NCBI GenBank assembly: GCA_964641965.1
Contig: CAZXLD010000002.1
Coordinates: 1-64,000, forward strand
DNA length: 64,000 nt
DNA from: JAJDFU01 sp964641965
GTDB lineage: Bacteria; Bacteroidota; Bacteroidia; Chitinophagales; Saprospiraceae
Direction: 5' to 3'
Of the stretch, positions 26,991 through 34,505 are shown piece by piece. The position numbers and the translations under genes were made by a program. The notes beneath the pieces were generated by a model. The model did no database searches, was not told the origin of the DNA, and was given only the letters and a program-made list of their open reading frames with translations. Every line of letters begins with the position of its first letter. Within the stretch, counting starts at the first letter, position 1.

Positions 26991-27095
26991 AACACGCTTG
27001 ATTTTGAGATCAAAGGTAGAGGTTTAATAAATGTATTAATTCACTACTTAGTAACATCCACCCAGGTTTCTGGTTTTGCGGTGAGGCAGAGAAAC

Positions 27096-27126
27096 TTGCG
27101 AAAATCGAGCAGGTTTCGTATTTTTG
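27096..27126 (+). promoter_or_regulatory. predicted Bacteroidota promoter of rimP-nusA-infB
   Basis: An exact -7 box TATTTTTG (27119-27126, consensus TAnnTTTG) has TTG at 27096-27098, 20 bases upstream, as the -33 element. Transcription would start near 27133, a few bases before the leader ORF and hairpin. Confidence 0.65.
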
Positions 27127-27136
27127 CAGTAGAACG

Positions 27137-27190
27137 ATGAATTCAAAAAGAGGGAACCGGTGTGTTCCCTCTTTTTATTGTCCAAAATAA
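27137..27190 (+). CDS. 17-aa leader peptide ORF upstream of rimP
   Basis: ATG 27137 opens a 17-codon ORF (MNSKRGNRCVPSFYCPK) that reads straight through the hairpin at 27145-27176 and stops with TAA at 27188-27190, five bases before the probable TTG start of rimP. It starts only about 4 bases after the predicted transcription start. It could couple translation to formation of the hairpin. It is too short to prove by composition. Confidence 0.4.
   Translation: MNSKRGNRCVPSFYCPK
27145..27176 (+). promoter_or_regulatory. perfect 13-bp terminator-like hairpin in the rimP leader
   Basis: AAAAAGAGGGAAC (27145-27157) pairs perfectly with GTTCCCTCTTTTT (27164-27176) around a 6-base loop CGGTGT; the descending arm ends in five T. 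It has the form of an intrinsic terminator but lies between the predicted promoter and rimP, so it is best read as an attenuator. The E. coli rimP-nusA-infB operon is known to have leader terminators regulated by NusA, which makes feedback plausible here. Confidence 0.7.
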
Positions 27191-27195
27191 CGCAA

Positions 27196-27669
27196 TTGAT
27201 TGATCTGCAACTCGCTTCTTTATTGGAGCGCAAATTTAATGAGCCTGCTTTCTCTGATTGTTTTTTATTGGAAATTAAAGTACATCCAAATAACAAGGTT
27301 GAAGTGTTCTTGGATAGTGACGAGGGGATCACTTTTGAAAAGTGCCGGCGTATAAGTCGATATTTGGAGGAACACATTGACGAAGAGGGATGGTTGGGTG
27401 AAAAATATACACTGGAGGTAAGTTCGCCGGGGGCAACCAGGCCACTTACGATGCCCCGCCAGTTTCCCAAGCATATTGGCCGAAAGCTTGCCCTACAGCT
27501 TCATAGTGGGACAAAAATGGAAGGCAAGCTAACATCAGCAGATGAAGAGAAGATTACGCTTGAAGTGACACAAGTCATTAAGGAAGGAAAAAAAAGAAAG
27601 AAAAAAACGGAAACCCTAGATTATTCATTTGATAACATTGAACAAGCCATTGTGCAATTGTCCTTTTAA
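27196..27669 (+). CDS. rimP: ribosome maturation factor RimP
   Basis: RimP assists maturation of the 30S subunit. Family features are LLEIKVHPNNKVEVFLDSDEGIT in the first domain, LEEHIDEEGWLGEKYTLEVS followed by SPGATRPL, and a small SH3-like C-domain (ITLEVTQVIKEGKKRKKKTE). The frame has no early ATG; TTG 27196 gives 157 residues and starts at the first conserved helix. TTG 27178 or GTG 27160 are alternatives but lie within or at the leader hairpin. It is followed by nusA after 11 bp, the conserved rimP-nusA-infB order. Confidence 0.9.
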   Translation: MIDLQLASLLERKFNEPAFSDCFLLEIKVHPNNKVEVFLDSDEGITFEKCRRISRYLEEHIDEEGWLGEKYTLEVSSPGATRPLTMPRQFPKHIGRKLALQLHSGTKMEGKLTSADEEKITLEVTQVIKEGKKRKKKTETLDYSFDNIEQAIVQLSF

Positions 27670-27680
27670 ACTGGAGGATT

Positions 27681-28919
27681 ATGAATTTGGTAGATACGTT
27701 TTCGGAATTTAAAGCCGGAAAAAATATTGACCGCCCAACTATGGTGCGGGTGCTGGAAGATGTATTCAGGACGCTGATCCGAAAAAAATTCGGATCGGAT
27801 GACAATTTTGAGGTTATTGTAAACACCACCAAGGGAGACTTGGAGCTTTGGCGGGTCAGGGAAATTGTGCCAGACGGGGAGGTGACGGATCAAAATAGCC
27901 AAGTTTCCATATCTGAAGCCTTTGCCATAGACGAAGATTATGAGGTAGGCGAAGAGTGCTACGAGCAGCTTTTCCTGAAGGATTTTGGCAGGCGCTCCAT
28001 CCAGGCAGCCCGTCAGACTTTGATCTCCCGGATCATGGAGCTCGAGAAAGATGAAATTTACAAGCGGTACAGCGACCGGGTAGGCGACATTGTGTTAGGA
28101 GAAGTAAATCAGATCCTGAAGCGGGAGATTTTGATTCTCGATGACGCAACTGGAAATGAACTGGTGCTCCCAAAAACAGAAATGATTCGTGGCGATTTCT
28201 TCAGGAAAGGAGATATGGTTAGGGGAGTGATCCGAAAAGTGGAAATGAAAAACAATAATCCGGTAGTAATTGTATCCAGAACTGACCCTGCATTCCTGGA
28301 AAAACTACTGGAGCAAGAAGTCCCTGAAATTGAGGATGGTTTGATCAGCGTGAAAAAGATTGTACGCATTCCTGGGGAAAGAGCGAAGGTTGCCGTAGAA
28401 AGCTATGACGATCGTATTGATCCTGTAGGAGCTTGCGTGGGCATGAAGGGTTCAAGAATCCATGGAATCGTTAGAGAACTTTGCAACGAAAACATAGATA
28501 TCGTAAACTACACGAACAACATTACGTTATTTATACAGCGTTCATTGACTCCAGCAAAAGTGTCTAATATAGACTTGAATACGGAGGCGCTTCACGCCAA
28601 TGTTTACCTCGAACCAGATCAGGTTTCACTTGCTATTGGAAAAGGAGGTACTAACATTAAGCTGGCCAGCCAGTTGACAGAGTACGAGATTGATGTATAT
28701 CGCAATACGCCTGACTACCAGGAAATCGAAGATGTTGATCTTGACGAATTTAACGATGAATTGGAAGAGTGGGTCATAGATGCCCTTAAAGGTATAGGCT
28801 GCGATACAGCGAGAAGTGTCCTTCAGCTCAGCAAACAAGAGCTTCTTCGGCGTACTGATCTGGAAGAAGAAACCATTGAAGAGGTTTTAAAGATTCTTGC
28901 GGCTGAATTTGAGGAGTAA
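27681..28919 (+). CDS. nusA: transcription termination/antitermination factor NusA
   Basis: NusA binds RNA polymerase and controls pausing and termination. The 412-residue protein has the N-terminal polymerase-binding domain (about 1-125), an S1 domain (about 130-200, GDIVLGEVNQI, DFFRKGDMVRGVIRKVE) and two KH domains (about 225-345, with VGACVGMKGSRIHGIVREL and LAIGKGGTNIKLASQL). It ends with a helix-hairpin-helix-like segment (IGCDTARSVLQLSKQELLRRTD), short compared with E. coli, which is normal outside Gammaproteobacteria. It is the middle gene of the operon. Confidence 0.96.
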   Translation: MNLVDTFSEFKAGKNIDRPTMVRVLEDVFRTLIRKKFGSDDNFEVIVNTTKGDLELWRVREIVPDGEVTDQNSQVSISEAFAIDEDYEVGEECYEQLFLKDFGRRSIQAARQTLISRIMELEKDEIYKRYSDRVGDIVLGEVNQILKREILILDDATGNELVLPKTEMIRGDFFRKGDMVRGVIRKVEMKNNNPVVIVSRTDPAFLEKLLEQEVPEIEDGLISVKKIVRIPGERAKVAVESYDDRIDPVGACVGMKGSRIHGIVRELCNENIDIVNYTNNITLFIQRSLTPAKVSNIDLNTEALHANVYLEPDQVSLAIGKGGTNIKLASQLTEYEIDVYRNTPDYQEIEDVDLDEFNDELEEWVIDALKGIGCDTARSVLQLSKQELLRRTDLEEETIEEVLKILAAEFEE

Positions 28920-29032
28920 AATTCACTAAAATTGGGAACGTATGTAGCTTTTCATGCGTTTCCATTTTTGGGCAAAGTGCTATTTTTCAAGGGATATTGA
29001 TACTAATCAGTAGCTAAAGCCTTTAATACTGT

Positions 29033-29104
29033 TATCTTTGCCCTGAATTGCCGGTCTAATGAACCATTTCCGGAAAGGGTCCATTTTCCGAGATATAATT
29101 TTTG
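29033..29104 (+). promoter_or_regulatory. possible internal promoters ahead of infB
   Basis: The 237-bp gap between nusA and infB is long for an operon. It holds an exact -7 box TATCTTTG at 29033-29040 and a near-match TAATTTTTG (one extra base) at 29096-29104. No good -33 TTTG sits at the right distance for either, so these are suggestive only. Confidence 0.4.
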
Positions 29105-29156
29105 CAACAAATAAGCATTGGGTGGGACCCAAAATTCCCTTTGCTAAAACATCAGA

Positions 29157-32100
29157 ATGACGCGTCGCTTATTCAAAGTAGCTAAAGAATTAAATGTAGG
29201 AACTCACACCATCGTTGAGTTTCTAAACCGAAAGGGATTTGAGGTAGAGGATAAACCCAATGCCAAGATCTCCGAAGAAATGCATATCGAGTTGCTGAGA
29301 GAATTCAGTACCTCTGCTGCAATTAAGGAGCAAGCTGATCAAATCACTATTGGAACTCGGCCTACTACTGTCAAAAAAGAATCGGAAGTATTAACCACGG
29401 TTGAGGAAGGTGTTTCTTTGCCAGGAAATTCCAACACGGGTAGTGGAGTGGATATGCCCCCCCTGCCGGCAGAAAAAGAACCCCCTGCCAAAGCAAACAT
29501 TGAAACGGAAAAAGAAAAAAAAGAAGAAGAAGATAACTCCACCAAACCCAGATTAAAGGTGGTGGGTAAAATTGATCTATCTAAAAATCGGGGAGGAAGA
29601 AAGCCCAAGAAAGAAAAACCGGAAAAAGAAGAGCCAAAAGCAGAAGATAAAGCAACATCAAAGCCAAAAGATAAGTCGACTCCTGACCAGGAGGAAGTGC
29701 CATCAGACGCCAAGCAGTCTGATTCTTCTAAAGCGGTACCTCCAAAAGAGAAAGAAATTCAAGCCGAAAAAGCTTCCCCTGCTGTTTCAGATAATGATCC
29801 CAAGGGGAAACAGGATAAAAAGGCATCTTCTGTCAATAAAAAGAAAAAGGCTGAAACTCCTCCGGCGCCAAAGCCAAACGAATCCAAAACCGACAAGGAG
29901 GAAGATGGTAATGCTCCTGCTGAAAAGGGGGACCAAATGATCCGGGCAAAGACCCCGGAACTTAGAGGGCTGAAGGTGCAGGGTAAAATAGACTTGAATA
30001 AAGTGCCTGGTGTCCGACCCAAGAAAAAGGACAAAAAACAACCAGACAAAGACACTAAAGGAGGTAAAGATGCCTCCAAGAGTAGTCAAAAGCCTAATGA
30101 TAAAGGGAGCCAGCCTAGCCAGTCCTCCGACGGAGATGGCAAACGAAAACGCAAACGGCAACGCCGAAGAGTCCCTATTGAGGGTGGCCAAGGCAACCGG
30201 GGAGGAAGAAGCTCTGGAAGAGATGGCAATCAAGGAGGTAGAGGTCGTAACAATAGGGGTGGAAAACCCGAGGAGAAAGAGGTTTCCCAAAAGGAAATAG
30301 AGGAAAAAATCAAGGCCACAATGGCCCGGCTCCAAGGCACGGGTAAGAAAAAAGGTCAGAAACTTCGTCGGGATAAACGCCAGAAGCACCGGGATCGTGA
30401 GGAATTGCGGGAAGCTGCTGAAGCAGGTGGGAAGCTTGAAGTAACCGAATTTATTTCGGTTCAAGAGCTGGCCAATCTCATGGATGTTGATGTGGCTGAG
30501 GTCATCACAGCTTGTTTGAATGCAGGGGTGATCGTTTCCATTAACCAGCGACTAGATGCAGAGATTATCGAATTGGTAGCAGGTGAATTTGATCATGAAG
30601 TTGAATTCATTGGCGCAGAAGAGGAATCGGAAGAAGTCGAAGAGGTTGAAGATGATCCTGAAGATCTTAAGCCAAGAGCTCCTATCGTTACTGTGATGGG
30701 GCACGTTGACCACGGTAAAACCTCCCTGTTGGATTACATTCGTCAAGCCAACGTGGTGGAAGGTGAAGCCGGTGGTATTACCCAACACATTGGGGCCTAT
30801 GAGGTGAGGGTCGGAGACGAACAGAAGAAAATTACCTTCCTGGATACACCCGGTCACGAAGCCTTTACCGCTATGCGGGCCCGAGGCGCGAAAGTAACCG
30901 ATATCGCCGTGATCATTATATCAGCAGATGATCGGATCATGCCCCAAACGAAAGAAGCGATCAGCCACGCACAGGCTGCAGGGGTGCCCATGATTTTTGC
31001 TATCAACAAGATCGATAAAGCAGGCGCTGACCCTGATCGGATCAAACAAGAGCTTTCCAGCATGAACCTTCTCATTGAAGAATGGGGTGGAAAGTATCAA
31101 AGCCAGGATATTTCCGCAAAGACGGGGCAAGGGATTCCGGAATTACTGGAAAAAATCCTGTTAGAAGCGGAATTGCTTGAATTGCAAGCTAATCCGGATC
31201 GTCTTGCTTTAGGTACGATAATCGAAGCTTCTCTGGAAAAAGGAAAAGGTTACGTTGCCAATGCTTTGGTCCAAACCGGTACACTCCAGATTGGGGATGC
31301 CATGGTCGCCGGGGAGTATGCAGGTAAAGTAAAAGCCATGTTTAATGAACATGGTAAGCGAATCAAGAAAGCAGGCCCCTCCCAACCTATTATGATCCTT
31401 GGGCTGAATGGAGCTCCGCAAGCAGGAGAGCGAGTCAAGGTGATGGACACAGAGCAAGAAGCTAAATCTATAGCCACCCGCCGTGGTCAAATTGCGAGAG
31501 AACAAGCAAACAGAGCTACCAAACGGATCAGTTTGGACGAAATTGGACGTCGAATTGCACTTGGTAACTTTAAAGAGTTAAACCTTATTGTTAAGGGTGA
31601 TGTGGATGGATCGGTAGAAGCCTTGTCAGATTCTCTGATCAAAGAGTCCATTGAATCCGTACAGGTCAATGTGATTCACAAAGGGGTAGGGCAGATCATC
31701 GATTCGGACGTTATGTTAGCTTCTGCTTCAGACGCCATTATTATTGGTTTCCAGGTTCGCCCTTCTCTGACAGCCAGAAAACTGGCTGAACAGGAAGGTG
31801 TTGAAATCAAGACTTATTCCATTATCTACGAGGCAATTGAAGAAATCAAGAGTGCCATCGAGGGTATGCTCGAACCAACCAAAGAAGAAAAGGTCCTTGG
31901 AGAGGTTGAAGTCCGAGAAACCTATAAGATCAGCCGCGTGGGAACGGTAGCGGGCTGTTTTGTTCAGGAGGGTAAAATTACCCGTAATGCAAACGTTAGA
32001 CTGATTCGGGATGGCATTGTTATTTATCCTACCAAGGAGGGACAAGTCGGTGAATTGGCATCGCTAAAACGATTCAAGGATGATGTAAAAGAGGTGCGCT

Positions 32101-32210
32101 CAGGTATGGAATGTGGTATATCTGTCAAGAACTTCAATGATATCAAAGTTGGCGACACCATTGAAGCCTATGAGATTATTGAAGTAAAGCAAACCCTGGC
32201 AAAAGCTTAG
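29157..32210 (+). CDS. infB: translation initiation factor IF-2
   Basis: IF-2 is the GTPase that places initiator tRNA on the ribosome. The 1017-residue protein has an N-terminal IF2_N helix domain (1-50), a lysine/glutamate-rich low-complexity linker (about 90-420) with two copies of LKVxGKIDLxK, a second IF2_N-like piece (FISVQELANLMDVDVAEVI, about 430-460), then the G domain with GHVDHGKT (515-522), DTPGHEAF and NKIDKAG, and domains II-IV to the end. The long charged linker is usual in Bacteroidota. Length and start are normal. Confidence 0.97.
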   Translation: MTRRLFKVAKELNVGTHTIVEFLNRKGFEVEDKPNAKISEEMHIELLREFSTSAAIKEQADQITIGTRPTTVKKESEVLTTVEEGVSLPGNSNTGSGVDMPPLPAEKEPPAKANIETEKEKKEEEDNSTKPRLKVVGKIDLSKNRGGRKPKKEKPEKEEPKAEDKATSKPKDKSTPDQEEVPSDAKQSDSSKAVPPKEKEIQAEKASPAVSDNDPKGKQDKKASSVNKKKKAETPPAPKPNESKTDKEEDGNAPAEKGDQMIRAKTPELRGLKVQGKIDLNKVPGVRPKKKDKKQPDKDTKGGKDASKSSQKPNDKGSQPSQSSDGDGKRKRKRQRRRVPIEGGQGNRGGRSSGRDGNQGGRGRNNRGGKPEEKEVSQKEIEEKIKATMARLQGTGKKKGQKLRRDKRQKHRDREELREAAEAGGKLEVTEFISVQELANLMDVDVAEVITACLNAGVIVSINQRLDAEIIELVAGEFDHEVEFIGAEEESEEVEEVEDDPEDLKPRAPIVTVMGHVDHGKTSLLDYIRQANVVEGEAGGITQHIGAYEVRVGDEQKKITFLDTPGHEAFTAMRARGAKVTDIAVIIISADDRIMPQTKEAISHAQAAGVPMIFAINKIDKAGADPDRIKQELSSMNLLIEEWGGKYQSQDISAKTGQGIPELLEKILLEAELLELQANPDRLALGTIIEASLEKGKGYVANALVQTGTLQIGDAMVAGEYAGKVKAMFNEHGKRIKKAGPSQPIMILGLNGAPQAGERVKVMDTEQEAKSIATRRGQIAREQANRATKRISLDEIGRRIALGNFKELNLIVKGDVDGSVEALSDSLIKESIESVQVNVIHKGVGQIIDSDVMLASASDAIIIGFQVRPSLTARKLAEQEGVEIKTYSIIYEAIEEIKSAIEGMLEPTKEEKVLGEVEVRETYKISRVGTVAGCFVQEGKITRNANVRLIRDGIVIYPTKEGQVGELASLKRFKDDVKEVRSGMECGISVKNFNDIKVGDTIEAYEIIEVKQTLAKA

Positions 32211-32249
32211 TCTGATCGCCGTAGGTTGTAAATATGTAATCGAAACGAA

Positions 32250-32282
32250 AGCCAGCCAGCTTGTAGATCAAGCTGGCTGGCT
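32250..32282. terminator. 14-bp perfect hairpin terminator after infB
   Basis: AGCCAGCCAGCTTG (32250-32263) pairs with CAAGCTGGCTGGCT (32269-32282) over a 5-base loop, followed by GAATTTTA. It lies between infB and the convergent PDZ gene and can serve both directions. Confidence 0.85.
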
Positions 32283-32319
32283 GAATTTTAAGCGTATGCC
32301 TGATTACATCCAATAATTT

Positions 32320-33402
32320 TTATTGCAAAATTACCCGCCGGATTTCAGCTAGATCCCCCTGACGGAGCTCCAGAAAATAAACCCCTCTCGCGTTATTAGC
32401 AATATCTATACGGTCACTAAAAACACCTGAAAAGGCACCTAAATCATTAAAATAGATTTGCCGACCCTCAGCGTTGAAAATTCGTATGGTGGTCCTCCCG
32501 GGTTGAGGTAATTCAAATTGGACATCAAAAACCCCATTATTGGGATTGGGAAACAGCTTTAATTCCTTCAACTGCAAGTCGACGATGGCCGGCATATCTT
32601 CTTCCATATCTCGCTCCAGCTCGGCAACCTCTTCTTCCTTCAATAGTTCAACTATAACCTCGGCTTCCACAGCATTTGGGTCTGGGTTTTTCTCCACCTC
32701 CAGACCATCGTGTCGGCTACTCGTATTGTGAGTGGCAGCAGCGGATTTGATTGGACGCGTTGCAGACAAAAGTTGGCCATTCCGCCAAAATACAAGGGTG
32801 ATATCATCGCCAACTTTGCGGTTATCGATAATTGGATTAAGGTCATGCCAATCCACGATCGGGTAACCATCAACCCGAGTGATTATATCTCCTTTTTCCA
32901 GACCCATTGCCCATGCAGTTGAGTTCGTGGCTACCGAAATAGCTACTCCATTAATGCCGTCCAGTATTTCGTCATGCGCTTCATAAATGCCAAGGAATGG
33001 ATCTTCAGAATCTGTACGCTGAGATGTAGAGACAGCATCCCGATCTACCAAGGCTATCGGGACGGTTTGTTCTTCGCCTTTGCGCCAGACGGTTAAGGCT
33101 GTTTTATCTTCCGCTTCGAATTTGGATAAAGCCTCCTTAAAACTGAGCCTTCTGGAAAGTTCAAGTTCACCCACACGGGTAATGTAGTCGAGAGGCTGCA
33201 GCCCTGCATCTGCAGCTGGACTTATGTCCCAAACCCGGGTAAGCATTATCCCCTGATCATTAGGTAATCCTAGCGTTTCCGCTTTTTCGTCTGATACATG
33301 CATGTAGCTAACCCCAATTACGGGTCGGTTGTCCATATGTTGGGCAACCAGCGGGAGAGGCAAAATAAAAAAGAGCAGTCGGGTAATTTTTGCGAAATTC
33401 AT
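32320..33402 (-). CDS. secreted two-PDZ-domain protein with T9SS tail
   Basis: The 360-residue protein has a signal peptide (about 1-20, VAQ), a first PDZ domain (about 26-120, GIMLTRVWDISPAADAGLQP and DYITRVGELELS), a second PDZ domain (about 130-215, NSTAWAMGLEKGDIITRVDG), an acidic linker (EEEVAELERDMEEDMP) and a C-terminal sorting domain (ELKLFPNPNNGVFDVQFELP, ending VYFLELRQGDLAEIRRVILQ). No protease domain is present, so it is not HtrA or CtpA. It may be a surface adaptor that binds C-termini of other proteins. A hairpin lies 3 bases upstream of its ATG. Confidence 0.85.
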   Translation of the reverse strand: MNFAKITRLLFFILPLPLVAQHMDNRPVIGVSYMHVSDEKAETLGLPNDQGIMLTRVWDISPAADAGLQPLDYITRVGELELSRRLSFKEALSKFEAEDKTALTVWRKGEEQTVPIALVDRDAVSTSQRTDSEDPFLGIYEAHDEILDGINGVAISVATNSTAWAMGLEKGDIITRVDGYPIVDWHDLNPIIDNRKVGDDITLVFWRNGQLLSATRPIKSAAATHNTSSRHDGLEVEKNPDPNAVEAEVIVELLKEEEVAELERDMEEDMPAIVDLQLKELKLFPNPNNGVFDVQFELPQPGRTTIRIFNAEGRQIYFNDLGAFSGVFSDRIDIANNARGVYFLELRQGDLAEIRRVILQ

Positions 33403-33405
33403 GGT

Positions 33406-33440
33406 GGTGATTTTAGTATACTTACGATATACTTATCACC
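33406..33440 (-). promoter_or_regulatory. imperfect hairpin next to the start of the PDZ gene
   Basis: On the mRNA the arms GGTGAT...AGTATA and TATACT...ATCACC pair with a 3/1 internal bulge and a 7-base loop; the stem ends three bases before the ATG of the PDZ gene. It could hide or expose the initiation region. It might instead be a protein-binding dyad. Confidence 0.45.
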
Positions 33441-33556
33441 TTGGATCACTTCAGAGTAATTTTTTGTCAGGTTTATCATTCATGGGGACTGAGCAAAGGT
33501 TCCCCTTAAGTTGGGTCTATAATCTAAATTCAGGTATTTACCAGAGTCTATTTACT

Positions 33557-33751
33557 ATGAAGTGGATTGATCGGAAAACCATACTGTCGTTTTTTGTTTT
33601 TTTCGGTATTTTAATGTTTTCCTCTTTTCTTTTTGATGCAGAGTCAGGAGGCGGAGAATCGCCTTGGTCAAGAGCAGGTTGGGCAGGGCTCTTCGCTATA
33701 ATTCTAGCACTCTTATTTTCGAAGACAAGGCAAGTTATGAAGGATCAATAA
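33557..33751 (+). CDS. small two-helix membrane protein, 64 aa
   Basis: ATG 33557 gives MKWIDRKTILSFFVFFGILM, a first transmembrane helix, then a short polar loop DAESGGGESPWSRAG, then WAGLFAIILALLFSKTRQ as a second helix. Both helices have plausible Arg/Lys flanks. The frame stays open upstream to 33329, but that part covers the antisense start of the PDZ gene and has no protein character. I do not recognise a family. It could be a real small inner-membrane protein. Confidence 0.5.
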   Translation: MKWIDRKTILSFFVFFGILMFSSFLFDAESGGGESPWSRAGWAGLFAIILALLFSKTRQVMKDQ

Positions 33752-33854
33752 GATACTATGGAGGAGGCGACCAGTTTAGATCGCCCTTATTTGGCATTTC
33801 TTATTGAGAATGCGTTGGATCTGGATTCAATTTAGATTGAAGTTTTTCGGATAA

Positions 33855-33884
33855 AACGGGGGAGTAGTATTGAGCTTCCCCGTT
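33855..33884. terminator. hairpin between convergent small genes
   Basis: AACGGGGGA and TTCCCCGTT pair (one extra G) around a loop, followed by CGTCTTTTTGCTTTT on the plus strand. It is a plausible terminator for the 33557 gene, just past which lies the stop of the 33905 gene on the other strand. Confidence 0.65.
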
Positions 33885-33904
33885 CGTCTTTTTGCTTTTC
33901 ACAT

Positions 33905-34441
33905 TTAATCTTTCCGGGGTAAATATTCCTTCGGAATTGGATTTTCATCTCCCTCAGCTGCCCAATAGATATTGATGATCCACCATCGGTCTGCATCATG
34001 CATAAGCTGAATTGAATTAATTCCACGAGCAAAGGGTTCTACTTCATCTGCTTTCCGGTAAGATTCGTAGGTGCTGAATACATGCGTGACAGGACCGAAG
34101 GATTCCGTTACCCGGTGAATCTCTTTTTCAAAGAATCCACTCTGCTCTAAAAAAGAACCAGCTCGTTTTACATATTCGTCGGGTGACCAATACTGGGTTG
34201 CCAATAACCCATTTTGATCTTTTCGGACCGGTATTAATTTGGCATCCTCTTGAAATAAATACTTGAAAAGTTCCCAATCCCTCTTTTCTCCTTTAGGTCC
34301 TGAAATAACTGCATAAAGGGTTTCGATAGTCTGGTCAAGGGTCTGCACATATTGGCTGTAGTCTTTTAAAGAACCACCTTGGGCAAAACCAAATGACATA
34401 CAGAAAATGACAAATAGCAGGGTAGATATAAACTTTTGCAT
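33905..34441 (-). CDS. exported NTF2-like (SnoaL/DUF4440-type) protein
   Basis: A signal peptide (1-20, ending GFAQ) is followed by a single NTF2-like domain: TLDQTIETLYAVISGPKGE, a central SPDEYVKRAGSFLEQSGFFE, and the closing strands INSIQLMHDADRWWIINIYW. This compact alpha+beta fold binds small ligands or has enzymatic roles; nothing more specific can be said. The family call is from memory of similar Bacteroidota proteins. It lies 64 bp downstream... in gene order after the feoB membrane gene on the same strand, but probably is not part of the iron operon. Confidence 0.75.
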   Translation of the reverse strand: MQKFISTLLFVIFCMSFGFAQGGSLKDYSQYVQTLDQTIETLYAVISGPKGEKRDWELFKYLFQEDAKLIPVRKDQNGLLATQYWSPDEYVKRAGSFLEQSGFFEKEIHRVTESFGPVTHVFSTYESYRKADEVEPFARGINSIQLMHDADRWWIINIYWAAEGDENPIPKEYLPRKD

Positions 34442-34505
34442 GATCCTTTTTTATTGACAAAATAAGCGTACTGGACTTTTTGGGTAAAAGGGCCTATCCT
34501 TTTTG

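Noticed and set aside
29339..30464. Several antisense ORFs within infB
   Set aside because: They arise from the A-rich low-complexity linker and have Phe/Ser/Leu-rich compositions expected from the reverse strand.
33329..33556. Longer version of the small membrane protein starting at 33329
   Set aside because: The upstream part covers the antisense start of the PDZ gene and has no protein character; the ATG at 33557 starts directly at a membrane helix.
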